From Romboutsia lituseburensis DSM 797 (GTDB lineage: Bacteria; Bacillota; Clostridia; Peptostreptococcales; Peptostreptococcaceae), in assembly GCF_900103615.1 (NCBI RefSeq), contig NZ_FNGW01000004.1:372001-436000 (forward strand): a DNA stretch of 64,000 nt, read 5' to 3'. The notes below the pieces were generated by a model, which ran no database searches, had not been told where the DNA came from, and saw only the letters and a program-made list of their open reading frames with translations. The position numbers and the translations under genes are program-made. Of this stretch, positions 27,982 through 37,000 are shown one piece after another. Position 1 is the stretch's first letter; each line of letters begins with the position of its first letter.

Positions 27982-28734
27982 ATGGCATATTGTTTTAATA
28001 AAATGAATAGCAAAGTTTTGAAATTTGATGTGTTAAAAGATCTTGATAAAATAAGGTTTAATCATTATATTATGAGAAAAGAAAATATAAATAGATTGAT
28101 TAAAGATTTGCCCGATGGTCAGTTTAGTTTGACTATAAGTGAAGTACAAAGGGAGCTTAATTTATCTAAAAGAAAAGCTTACAATCTCATAAAAGAATTT
28201 GAAAATATAGGGATAATAAAAAATATCATTAAGGGAAATTTATCTAGAAATAATTCTGTATATGAGTATGTGGTGAAAGATTTTGAAACTGATTTAAGTA
28301 AAGGTAAGGATATAGAAAAATCTAGTGATATCAATACATATACTAATACTAATGTAAAAGATATGTGTAGTGACATGAATAGTGATTTGATGAACTTAAA
28401 AAAAGAGAACTTAAAAAGAGATTTAAATAAAAATAATATATACGCGTCTATAATCGATTACCTAAATGAAAAAAGCAGCAAGAATTTTAAAAGCACTACT
28501 AAAAAAACTAAAAGTGTGGTTGATGCTAGAATTAACGAAGGTTTTGTTTTAGATGATTTTTATAAAGTTATAGATATTAAATGCAGCCAATGGTTGTATA
28601 GTGATATGGCAAAATATCTAAGACCTGAAACTTTATTTAGCAATAAATTTGAAGGATATTTAAATGAAATTAATACTAATAAAGTGGATGATAGCAATGA
28701 TTGTGAGATTTGGGACATTAAGTTTGATTACTAA
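27982..28734 (+). CDS. Phage-type replisome organiser with Phg_2220_C-like domain
   Basis: 250 residues from the ATG at 27982; an upstream in-frame GTG abuts the GGGGGA and is poorly spaced. The N-terminal winged-helix region (LTISEVQRELNLSKRKAYNLIKEF) recognises DNA. A low-complexity linker follows. The C-terminal segment (IIDYLNEKSSKNFKSTTKKT ... YLRPETLFSNKFEGYLNE) is the conserved phage C-terminal domain found in phage replication proteins that load helicase. A replicative helicase gene follows. Confidence 0.82.
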   Translation: MAYCFNKMNSKVLKFDVLKDLDKIRFNHYIMRKENINRLIKDLPDGQFSLTISEVQRELNLSKRKAYNLIKEFENIGIIKNIIKGNLSRNNSVYEYVVKDFETDLSKGKDIEKSSDINTYTNTNVKDMCSDMNSDLMNLKKENLKRDLNKNNIYASIIDYLNEKSSKNFKSTTKKTKSVVDARINEGFVLDDFYKVIDIKCSQWLYSDMAKYLRPETLFSNKFEGYLNEINTNKVDDSNDCEIWDIKFDY

Positions 28735-28863
28735 TAGTTAGAAAAAATTGTAAAAATATATTGCGAAATAAACTCAAATGAAACTATAATTAAGTTATAG
28801 ATAACCTTAGCGAAATTTATAATTTACACCTTACCACCAAATTATAAATTGAGGTGTATTGGT

Positions 28864-30168
28864 ATGAAAAATTTTGATGCTGTTAATATAGAACAATCTA
28901 TATTGGGCACTTTTATAGTAGATGAATCTTTAGGATATAAGCTTGAAGAATTAAGTAGAGATTTATTTACTTTTGATTATAACAAAGAGATTTTTAGTAT
29001 TATGCTTGATTTATACAAATCAAATATGAGTTTGGATATTCAGACTATTTCAACTAAGTTAAGTGAAAATAATTTAGAAGTAAATATAAGTTATTTGAGC
29101 AACTTAGCGGTAATGAGCCAAAGTTTTGCTATTGATACTCATATTGAAATTTTAAAAGATAAATATTTAAGAAGAGAGATTATAAAAAATTGTACAAGCT
29201 TATTTCAAAGTTTAGGTGATGGAGATGAGATAAATTCTGTTATTTATAATTTTGAAAATAGGATGCAAAAAATATTAAACAAAGAGAAAGTAAAATACAA
29301 CGATAGTATTTGTGATATATGTGAAGGTTTATTGAATTTCTTAGAAAGTGATGAAGAAATCGGTATGAGATTTGGGGTTAAATTTTTAGATGATGTTATT
29401 GGGGGACTTTTCAACGGGGAATTAACTACTATTGCAGCTCGTAGTGGTGTTGGTAAAACAGCTCTAGCCCTTCAAATCATGTTAAACTGTATGGAACAAA
29501 AAAAGAAAGTTTTGTTTGTAAGTAGGGAAATGACAAGTCAGCAAGTCTTTATGAGAAATCTCACAAAAAGAACAGGTATTAGCACAAAGAATATGAAAAA
29601 TAAGGATTTAGACGAAGATAGTTGGAAAAGTATTATAAAAGTCATGGGTGATTTTAGTCAAAGAAACTTGATATATATAAATGACAAAATAAGTACTATT
29701 AGTGAACTTAGAAAAAGGATACGAGTATTAAATCCTGACTTAGTTATAGTTGATTATGTTCAGCTTATGAGTGTTGAAAGTAGTTTGCAAAATAGGGAAA
29801 GAGAAGTAGCTACTTTATCTAGGGAACTTAAAAATATTACCTTAGACTTTGATATACCTGTTATTCAGCTAAGTCAATTAAATGATGAAATGAAAGATTT
29901 TAGACCTTGGGGTGAAAGACCTATGAGAGATAGTAAGGCTATATTTCATGATAGCAATAACGTTATTTATATACACGAACCAGTTTTATCTGAATTTGAT
30001 GAAGCATGTGATGATATTAAAAGAGATAAAAGAAGTGTGCTAAATGCTAAGAAAAAGGGAATTAAATTAGTTGATTTAATAGTTGCAAAATGTAGAGATG
30101 GGGAGATTGGATTTAGGCATTACTGTTATAAAGGATCTAGACTACATTTTCAATATATTGAATATTAG
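28864..30168 (+). CDS. DnaB-family replicative helicase (phage type)
   Basis: 434 residues, starting at the ATG 7 bp after GAGGTG. The DnaB N-terminal domain (NIEQSILGTFIVDE) is followed by the RecA-type ATPase: Walker A ARSGVGKTALA, Walker B DLVIVDYVQLM and QLSQLNDEMKDFRPW. It unwinds DNA at a fork. Length and place after the replisome organiser indicate a prophage or other mobile-element helicase rather than the chromosomal dnaB. A terminator follows immediately, with no structural phage genes. Confidence 0.88.
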   Translation: MKNFDAVNIEQSILGTFIVDESLGYKLEELSRDLFTFDYNKEIFSIMLDLYKSNMSLDIQTISTKLSENNLEVNISYLSNLAVMSQSFAIDTHIEILKDKYLRREIIKNCTSLFQSLGDGDEINSVIYNFENRMQKILNKEKVKYNDSICDICEGLLNFLESDEEIGMRFGVKFLDDVIGGLFNGELTTIAARSGVGKTALALQIMLNCMEQKKKVLFVSREMTSQQVFMRNLTKRTGISTKNMKNKDLDEDSWKSIIKVMGDFSQRNLIYINDKISTISELRKRIRVLNPDLVIVDYVQLMSVESSLQNREREVATLSRELKNITLDFDIPVIQLSQLNDEMKDFRPWGERPMRDSKAIFHDSNNVIYIHEPVLSEFDEACDDIKRDKRSVLNAKKKGIKLVDLIVAKCRDGEIGFRHYCYKGSRLHFQYIEY

Positions 30169-30183
30169 GGGGATATGATTAAA

Positions 30184-30220
30184 AAAGGAGAATATCTCAA
30201 TTATGAGAATTCTCCTTTAT
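30184..30220 (+). terminator. Terminator after the helicase gene
   Basis: AAAGGAGAAT pairs with ATTCTCCTTT; the tract also faces the convergent YvrJ gene. Confidence 0.82.
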
Positions 30221-30241
30221 AGCAACGGTCGAAATCATTAG

Positions 30242-30388
30242 CTATTTTATATTTAATATGTTTTTGGATAATTCATTTATACTATCAGTTAAGCTAGATA
30301 GTTTTCCTTCTATTCTAACTAGTAAATACATAGATAGAGCAATTGGAAAGCCTATATTAGCTATTAGAGTTTGAAAATTACTATCCAT
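30242..30388 (-). CDS. YvrJ-family small membrane protein
   Basis: 48 residues: one membrane helix (GFPIALSMYLLVRIEGKL) with a short C-terminal amphipathic tail, the typical YvrJ layout. It is the third gene of a minus-strand operon after DUF1659 and DUF2922 proteins, a combination conserved in Firmicutes. Holin-like or uviB-like roles have been suggested for such proteins, but function is unknown. Confidence 0.75.
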   Translation of the reverse strand: MDSNFQTLIANIGFPIALSMYLLVRIEGKLSSLTDSINELSKNILNIK

Positions 30389-30397
30389 AATTTAACC

Positions 30398-30622
30398 TTA
30401 AGCTAAATCGTAGTTTTCAGTGCCAGTTTCAACTACTTTAGCATCAACACAAGCGGCAAAATCATCACCATTTGATGTAAATATATTTTTAGATAGTATA
30501 TTATCCATAGCAGCTTTTATTTCACCTTCAGTTAAACCTTCTTTAGGATTATCCACAGATATAGATACCTTTTTACCTAAAACAGTTTTAAAAGTCATTA
30601 CTAATTTTTTCTTAATTTCCAT
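30398..30622 (-). CDS. DUF2922 protein
   Basis: 74 residues, small alpha/beta protein beginning MEIKKKLVMTFKTVLGKKVSIS and containing DNPKEGLTEGEIKAAMDNIL, the DUF2922 pattern. AGGTTT/GGAGG precedes the start. It lies between the DUF1659 and YvrJ genes in one operon. Function unknown. Confidence 0.78.
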   Translation of the reverse strand: MEIKKKLVMTFKTVLGKKVSISVDNPKEGLTEGEIKAAMDNILSKNIFTSNGDDFAACVDAKVVETGTENYDLA

Positions 30623-30660
30623 AATTAAACCTCCATAAATTTAAATTTTTAAAGCAACAG

Positions 30661-30690
30661 GCAAAGTCGTTGGCGCCATGAAATTTTATG
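30661..30690. repeat. GTTGGCGCCATG-type element, copy B
   Basis: AAAGTCGTTGGCGCCATGAA on the plus strand matches the core of the hairpin family at 23495, 31097 and 33783, but the second arm is degenerate. It lies in the gap between two minus-strand genes. Confidence 0.4.
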
Positions 30691-30907
30691 CAGATAATGT
30701 TGTATTATCTATTTTTGCTACCTCTAGCAAAGTATGATCTTGAAGTGATGCTAATAGTTCACCTACTTCATGAACAGCATCATTAGATGCACTTGGTTTT
30801 ACGTTTGATAAAGTCTTAGTTTTAGTCTTTATCTTTCCTGTTAGTTCATCTTGACCAATTTGAAATTTTAATTTTAATCCTGATGGATTTTTTGTAGCTA
30901 TTGCCAT
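30686..30907 (-). CDS. DUF1659 protein
   Basis: 73 residues, beginning MAIATKNPSGLKLKFQIGQDE and containing KTLSNVKPSASNDAVHEVGELL, matching DUF1659. First gene of the three-gene operon; GGGAGGAATG precedes its start. Function unknown. Confidence 0.78.
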   Translation of the reverse strand: MAIATKNPSGLKLKFQIGQDELTGKIKTKTKTLSNVKPSASNDAVHEVGELLASLQDHTLLEVAKIDNTTLSA

Positions 30908-31096
30908 AATTCATTCCTCCCTTTGTTTTGTTTTTTAAGCTTGTTTAGCTTATATCTATATAGTACTTAGTGGGATGAAAATGTAGTTATAAAGTATATT
31001 GGCAATGTTTTTTAGAGTAAAAAATTTTAAAAATAGTTTTTCACAACATCTTCAGAATACAAGTTGATATATTTGAGCAACGGACCTGTTTTTTAG

Positions 31097-31130
31097 GCGT
31101 TGGCGATAGGAGTGAAGCGACTTTTTGCTT
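31097..31130 (+). repeat. GTTGGCGATAGG-type hairpin, copy C
   Basis: GCGTTGGCGATAGGAGTGAA then GCGACTTTTTGC. The core matches copies A and D and ends in T5, upstream of the Mor-like gene. Confidence 0.5.
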
Positions 31131-31176
31131 AAAGCTGTATTATATTAGTGAGATTAATAAATAGGAGGGGATTTAT

Positions 31177-31425
31177 ATGAAGGTTAAATTAGATGATTTA
31201 AGTATTAATGTAAGTAATTTATTTAATATTGTTGGAGAGGAAAAGTTTTTAGAGATTACTAAGCTTTATGGGGGGAACAATTTATATATTCCTACATATA
31301 AAAGTGCTATTAGGGAAAGTAGAAATAGGGAAATTATTAATAAATTTAATGGGTGTAATGCTGATGTCCTAGCTAGAGAATATGGTATTAGTGTTAATTA
31401 TGTAAACAAAATTGTTAAGGGATAA
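31177..31425 (+). CDS. Mor-family transcription activator-like protein
   Basis: 82 residues. The C-terminal helix-turn-helix (NREIINKFNGCNADVLAREYGISVNYVNKIV) and the preceding GGNNLYIP turn match the Mor/C activator family of Mu-like phages and its short Firmicute relatives. GGAGGGG precedes the ATG. Target unknown. The 175 bp after it carry no gene; an AGAAGGT...ACCTTCT pair (31459, 31537) may form a leader structure for the protease. Confidence 0.75.
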   Translation: MKVKLDDLSINVSNLFNIVGEEKFLEITKLYGGNNLYIPTYKSAIRESRNREIINKFNGCNADVLAREYGISVNYVNKIVKG

Positions 31426-31600
31426 TTGGTGTATTGACACTAATTAATGTATGAAAAAGAAGGTAATGGCTCGAAATAACATGGAAAATAGCGTATTTAG
31501 CACAAATTTGCAAATGGAAAATTATTCATTTTCAAACCTTCTTATGCTACTATTGAAATACAATTAGTTTGAAAATTGAATAAATAAGAGGGGGAAGTTT

Positions 31601-33730
31601 ATGAAAAACAAAAAACTGTTATCAACTGTAACAGCAGGGGCATTGTCATTTTCTATGTTGGCTTCATGGTCTGCAAGGCCTATAGAGGCAAATGCACAAA
31701 CTACACCACAGTGGAATGTGGAGAAATACGGAGATCGTATTGATGTAGATAGTCAACTAGAGCAATTATCTAAGGATTCATCATTTCTAAAGCAAGCAGA
31801 CAAGGATATCAAAGCAAACGCAGCACAATTTAATTTTAATGAAAACCAGTCATCAAAAGATTCTACTAATAATGATTCCTTTACATACGATGGAGGAACA
31901 AAGCTATTTTTAAATAGAAAATTAAACTTCAAAGAATTTACTCTTCGTAGTGTTGGAGAGAATGTTGAAATTTGGGTAGCAAATGATGTATCTTTCCCAG
32001 AAGGTGATTCTCGTCCAGATCCTGTAATTACACAAAGTCAAGTAGACAAACTTCGTGATGAGTTTGATAAAAATATTTATCCAAAAGATACTGAATTTTT
32101 TGGAACTCCAGACAAACATGATGGTTCAAAATCTCCTATAGCTGGAAAGGTTGAAGGCATTCCTAAAGGTTATTATGAGGGTAGTGAAAAAGTTATAATG
32201 CTAGTAGATAATATTATAGATGATAATTATAATGATCCAAATTATCCATTCTTTGTAGCAGGTTTTTACTGGCAAACACTTGAAAAATACATGGATAGAA
32301 ATATCATAACAATAGATACAAGAGATTGGGATACTCGTTTAGAATCTACATTCTATGGAACAACTATCCATGAACTTCAACATTTGATTCATGCAGACAA
32401 TGATGCTGCTGAAGAAACATGGATTAATGAAGGTATGTCTACTTTCTCTGAATATCTTGGAGGATATGGGCATGATGATGGTTCTATCAACTTCTATTTA
32501 GATCATCCAGAAAATTCACTTGTTAATTGGGATGAACATAAAGTAACATCAACAGGTCCAGAAACTATTGCCGATTATGGTCAGGTATATTTATTTACTT
32601 TATATATGAATGATAAATTTGGTAAAGACTTTATTAAAGATTTAGCATTAAATAAAAATCACGGAATCAATAGTATTAATGAAGTATTAAAAGATCATGG
32701 AATAAACCTTACTTTTACTCAGCTTTATCAAAACTTTATAACTGCACTAGCTTTAGATAGTGACAGAGGAGGAAATAAGGATTATAAGTTTGATAGTATC
32801 AATCTTAGAGATATTGCTGTAGATAAACAAGGTACAAAACGTGGTATGACAGTAAACTATGAAAAAGCTGCACAGTTTGAAAAAACAGGGGTTCCAGCTT
32901 GGGGTGGAGACTTTAAGAAATTAGATTTTAAAGATAAAATTAGTAGTATATCTTTTGATGGTGTAGACTTCTTATCAAGTCCATGGAAATCAGTAGCTGA
33001 TCCTAAAGATCCAAATAATAAAGTACTTTGGGGTAATACAGGTGATGAAGCAGATAATGGTTTGATATTTGAAGCAGATCTTACTAATAAAGACAAAGCG
33101 ACTTTAAAATTTGATAACCTTATTAATATAGAAGAGCAATGGGATTTTGGAGTTGTTCAAGTTTCTACAGATAACGGTAAAACTTGGGTAAGTCTAGCTA
33201 ATGAAAATACACGTAGCGATGCAGTGCAAGAAGGACATCCAAAAATAAAAGAAAACCTTCCAGGATTTACAGGAACTTATGATGGATGGAAAAAGGAAAC
33301 ATTTGATTTAAGTGCATATGCTGGTCAAAAAATATTAGTTTCATTCCGTTATTTAACAGACTGGGGAAATAACGAAGCTGGATGGTATATAGATAATATT
33401 GAAATACCTGAAATTGGATATATTAAAGATGGAAGTTCTATAGATGGTTTTAAATCATTTAAAGAATTAGCTGGTGAATATGTAAATTACACAGTAACAT
33501 TTATTAATGAAAGAGAAGTTGGAAACAAAAATGGAAAGAAAACAAATTATAAGGTTATTACAGTGGATCCATTCAATGTAACTCAAAAGGATGCATTATC
33601 ATTAAGACAGTTATTCCATGATGGAAATAACTATATGATTACATCTTATGCAGCTCCTACAGATGATAAAAATCCTGTAGATTTCACTTATCAGGTTAAT
33701 TTAAAGACAAATAATTCTCATAAAAAATAA
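31601..33730 (+). CDS. Secreted zinc metalloprotease (immune inhibitor A / M6-like)
   Basis: 709 residues. A signal peptide of about 33 residues ends near IEANAQ. The catalytic HELQHLIH motif lies near residue 258, with Glu in WINEGMSTFSEY as the likely third zinc ligand. The C-terminal half has a MAM or choice-of-anchor J type domain with DGWKKETFDLSAYAGQ and GWYIDNIEI, typical of InhA-type proteases. Such enzymes degrade host or environmental proteins. GGGGGAAG precedes the start. Distinguishing M6 from M30 needs profile comparison. Confidence 0.8.
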   Translation: MKNKKLLSTVTAGALSFSMLASWSARPIEANAQTTPQWNVEKYGDRIDVDSQLEQLSKDSSFLKQADKDIKANAAQFNFNENQSSKDSTNNDSFTYDGGTKLFLNRKLNFKEFTLRSVGENVEIWVANDVSFPEGDSRPDPVITQSQVDKLRDEFDKNIYPKDTEFFGTPDKHDGSKSPIAGKVEGIPKGYYEGSEKVIMLVDNIIDDNYNDPNYPFFVAGFYWQTLEKYMDRNIITIDTRDWDTRLESTFYGTTIHELQHLIHADNDAAEETWINEGMSTFSEYLGGYGHDDGSINFYLDHPENSLVNWDEHKVTSTGPETIADYGQVYLFTLYMNDKFGKDFIKDLALNKNHGINSINEVLKDHGINLTFTQLYQNFITALALDSDRGGNKDYKFDSINLRDIAVDKQGTKRGMTVNYEKAAQFEKTGVPAWGGDFKKLDFKDKISSISFDGVDFLSSPWKSVADPKDPNNKVLWGNTGDEADNGLIFEADLTNKDKATLKFDNLINIEEQWDFGVVQVSTDNGKTWVSLANENTRSDAVQEGHPKIKENLPGFTGTYDGWKKETFDLSAYAGQKILVSFRYLTDWGNNEAGWYIDNIEIPEIGYIKDGSSIDGFKSFKELAGEYVNYTVTFINEREVGNKNGKKTNYKVITVDPFNVTQKDALSLRQLFHDGNNYMITSYAAPTDDKNPVDFTYQVNLKTNNSHKK

Positions 33731-33737
33731 ATATGAG

Positions 33738-33775
33738 CGCCTAGCACTTTAAATAGTGTTGGGCGTTTTTTTAGT
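33738..33775 (+). terminator. Terminator of the metalloprotease gene
   Basis: CGCCTAGCACT pairs with AGTGTTGGGCG, followed by T7. Confidence 0.85.
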
Positions 33776-33782
33776 GTGATGA

Positions 33783-33817
33783 TGTCGTTGGCGACATGAA
33801 GTGTAGCGGATTTTTTA
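33783..33817 (+). repeat. GTTGGCGACATG-type hairpin, copy D
   Basis: TGTCGTTGGCGACATGAAGT continues to GCGGATTTTTT. TGTCG pairs with CGACA within the element. It lies between the protease terminator and the wapA promoter region. Confidence 0.5.
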
Positions 33818-33886
33818 GTGTGATGATATGATTACATAAATTTTAATGAGAAAAAATAATAAAAGACATTGGTTTTCATAAATTCG

Positions 33887-33951
33887 ATGTAAAAAAATGT
33901 AGAAAAATGTAAAAAAATGTATTTTAATAAAATAAAAAAGATGATAAAATT
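33887..33951 (+). promoter_or_regulatory. Phased ATGT repeats and promoter region of wapA
   Basis: Four ATGT blocks separated by A-tracts start at 33887, 33897, 33907 and 33917, exactly 10 bp apart. A TAAAAT/TATAAA -10-like region follows near 33945. A 20-bp match to this block recurs upstream of the gene at 51189. The half-sites resemble the TGTWAH of WalR-type regulators but with 10-bp instead of 11-bp period. Confidence 0.5.
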
Positions 33952-34049
33952 ATAAATCTGTGTATTCTATATCATTTAAAGGTGGTGAGTAGATATAGAT
34001 ATAGGTATATACAAATAAAATAGATGTACTATTAAAAAGGAGAAGTAAT

Positions 34050-37000
34050 TTGAAAAAGTATCAAAAAATAATATCTATTATCTTAATTATTTCCATATTT
34101 GCAACATCATGCCCTATGGAAATCTTTGCACAAGAGATACCTAACATATTTTCTATATTTAAAAAAGAAGATGCGTTAGATGAAAATGAAGAACCTAAGA
34201 TAATTGGAGAAATAAAAGAAGAAAGAGAAGAAAATGTAAAATATTTCTTGAAAGAAGACAAATCATATGAAGCTGCTATTTATCCAAATGCAGTTCATTA
34301 TAAAGAGAATGATGAATGGAAAGACATTGACAACTCTCTAGTCCAGAAACTTGATAATGAAGAAAATCAAAATGTATTAGAAAATAAGCAAAACGAGTAT
34401 AAGATAAAAATAGCTAATAATACAAAAGCAAAGAAAACCGTAAAAATAAAAAAAGATAGCTATGAACTATCATGGAATATAGATAATGCATCTGATTCTA
34501 AGGCTGAAATTATTGGAAATGATAATGACTATTCGGATTCATTATCAAAAGAAGAAAAGAAAAAGATTGTACCTAAGATTGGTTCATCTGTTAAATTTAA
34601 AGATGTATATGAAAATGTAGATTTTAGATATGACCTTATATCTAGAGACATAAAAGAAAGTATAATTATAAAAGAAAAATTGAATGACCCAGTATTCAGA
34701 TTTAATCTAAAACTTAAAAATTTAATTCCTAAATTACAAGAAGATAAAACCATAATTTTTTATGATGCTCAAGATACAAGTAAACAAGTATTCATGATGG
34801 ATGCACCATTTATGTATGATGCAAAAAGTGAAATAAGCAATGATATCCAATTAAATATTAAAGAAAATAAAAATGAATTTATATTAGAATTAGTTCCAAA
34901 TAAGGAGTGGATGGATAGTACTGATAGAGTTTACCCAATAACTATTGACCCATCAGTAAGCACACCTATAGAAAGAACTAAAATACATGACGCTCATGTA
35001 TCTCAAAGTTATGGCACAGATAATTTTAGCAATAGCGTTATGTTGAAAACTGGAAAAGGGTCACTTTCAGGTATAAATAGAAGTTATATGTCATTTGATT
35101 TACCTGAATTAAAAACAGGGGATCTAATAACAAATGCTAATCTAGATTTGTCATTATACTCAAATAATTCAACATCAGCACAAGTAAATGTACATAAAGT
35201 TTTATCTGATTGGAATTCTTATGGTATAACATGGAATAATAAACCTGCATATGGATCTAAAATTGAAGATTATGCAATCGCTCAAGGTGAAGCAGGCAAA
35301 TTTTTAACGTGGAATATAACAGGTATAGTAAAAGAATGGTATTCAAGTGGAAATAACTATGGATTGATGATAAAAAACAATAATGAAACTACAGGATATA
35401 CAGAGTATTTTTCATCAGATCAATCATCAGACGAAGCAGAATTTAGGCCACAAGTTACAATAGATTATATAAATAATTCTGGTCTAGAAGATTACTGGAC
35501 ATATCATTCGCAAGATATAGGAAGAGCTGGAACGGGATACATTAATGACTATAATGGAAACTTTGTCCTAGTTCATGATGATTTAGAGATGAATGGAAAT
35601 AGAATGCCAATTTCCATAAATCATGTATTCAATAGTAATGATAGAAGTTCAAGTGTAGGGTATGGGCTTGGGTGGAGAACTAATTTTAACCAGCGGATAG
35701 TTTCTGAAACTATTGGAGGTACCCAGTATTACGTTTATATAGATGAAGATGGAACCAAACATTATTTAGAATATAGTACAACAAACACATACAAAGATGA
35801 ATCTGGATTAGATTTAACCTTGACAATAGATCCATCTGTTACAAATGGAAGATTTAAGCTAAAAGATAAAGGTGGAAATCAATTAGTATTTAATCAATAT
35901 GGAACTTTATTGTACATAGAAGATAATAACAGTAACAAAATAACATTAAGTTATGATGGACCAAACTTAAATAAAATAACAGATGGAGCAGGAAGAGTTG
36001 TAAATTTAAATCTAGATGCTAATGGAAGACTTACAACTATAGTAGATCCAAGTAATAGAACAACAACTTTTACTTATGATGCATCAAATAGACTTACAAA
36101 AATAACTTATCCTGATTCTAAATATACTACGTACACTTATGATTCAAATAATAATTTAACAAGTGCAACAAATTTTGATGGATATAAAATAACATATACA
36201 TATTATCAAACTTCTCCATATCGAGTACAAAAAGCACAAGAATCTCATACAAATGGGACACTTGGAGAAGAGATTGGTGTATCTTATGGTTATAATACAA
36301 CAACATTTACTGATTATAAAGGTAGAAAAAATGTATATCAATTTAATAATCAAGGAAACACAATAAATATAAAAGACAACGATGGAAGTGCTCAGTATTA
36401 TAAATATTTTGAAAGTGGCGGAAATAAAAATAAACTTAATAGCCAATCAAAATTACAAAAAACTATTTCAAACTATTTAAAGAATCATAATTTTGAACAA
36501 AATGGATATTGGAGTGAGTTTAACTATGGTAACTCAACTGCTAACATAAGTTTTACAACTGAAAATAAGAACATAGGAAATCAATCTTTAAAAGTTGAAA
36601 AAACTAATGCGCTAGGAGATCAGGGTTACTATCAAAGTGTTTCATTAGAAAAAGGAAAAACTTATACACTTTCTGGATATATAAAAACCAATAATATTTC
36701 AACTGGAAATAAAAAAGGTGCCGCCCTAATTGTTACATATCAAAAATCGGATGGAACATGGCAAAGTGTATACTCTGATTATATAAATGGAACAAAAGAT
36801 TGGGAAAGATATGAAACAACATTTACATTACCTTCAGATGCAATGTCTAATTCAGCGACGGTTAAAGCAGGTGTTGATAGAGAAACAGGAACAGCATATT
36901 TTGATAATCTACAGTTAGAAGATGGAAATACAGCAAACAGATACAACTTAGTAGAAAATGCAAACTTTGAGTACGAAACATATTTTTGGCAAACTAATAG

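Larger units (their letters stand above)
27086..31425. mobile_element. Phage-derived remnant (repressor and replication module)
   Basis: Repressor, replisome organiser, replicative helicase and a Mor-like activator lie together without integrase, terminase or structural genes. I find no attachment-site repeats. The DUF1659/DUF2922/YvrJ operon inside it may be host-derived. Confidence 0.5.

Noticed and set aside
27086-31425. Complete prophage
   Set aside because: No integrase, terminase, capsid, tail or lysis genes and no attachment repeats were seen.
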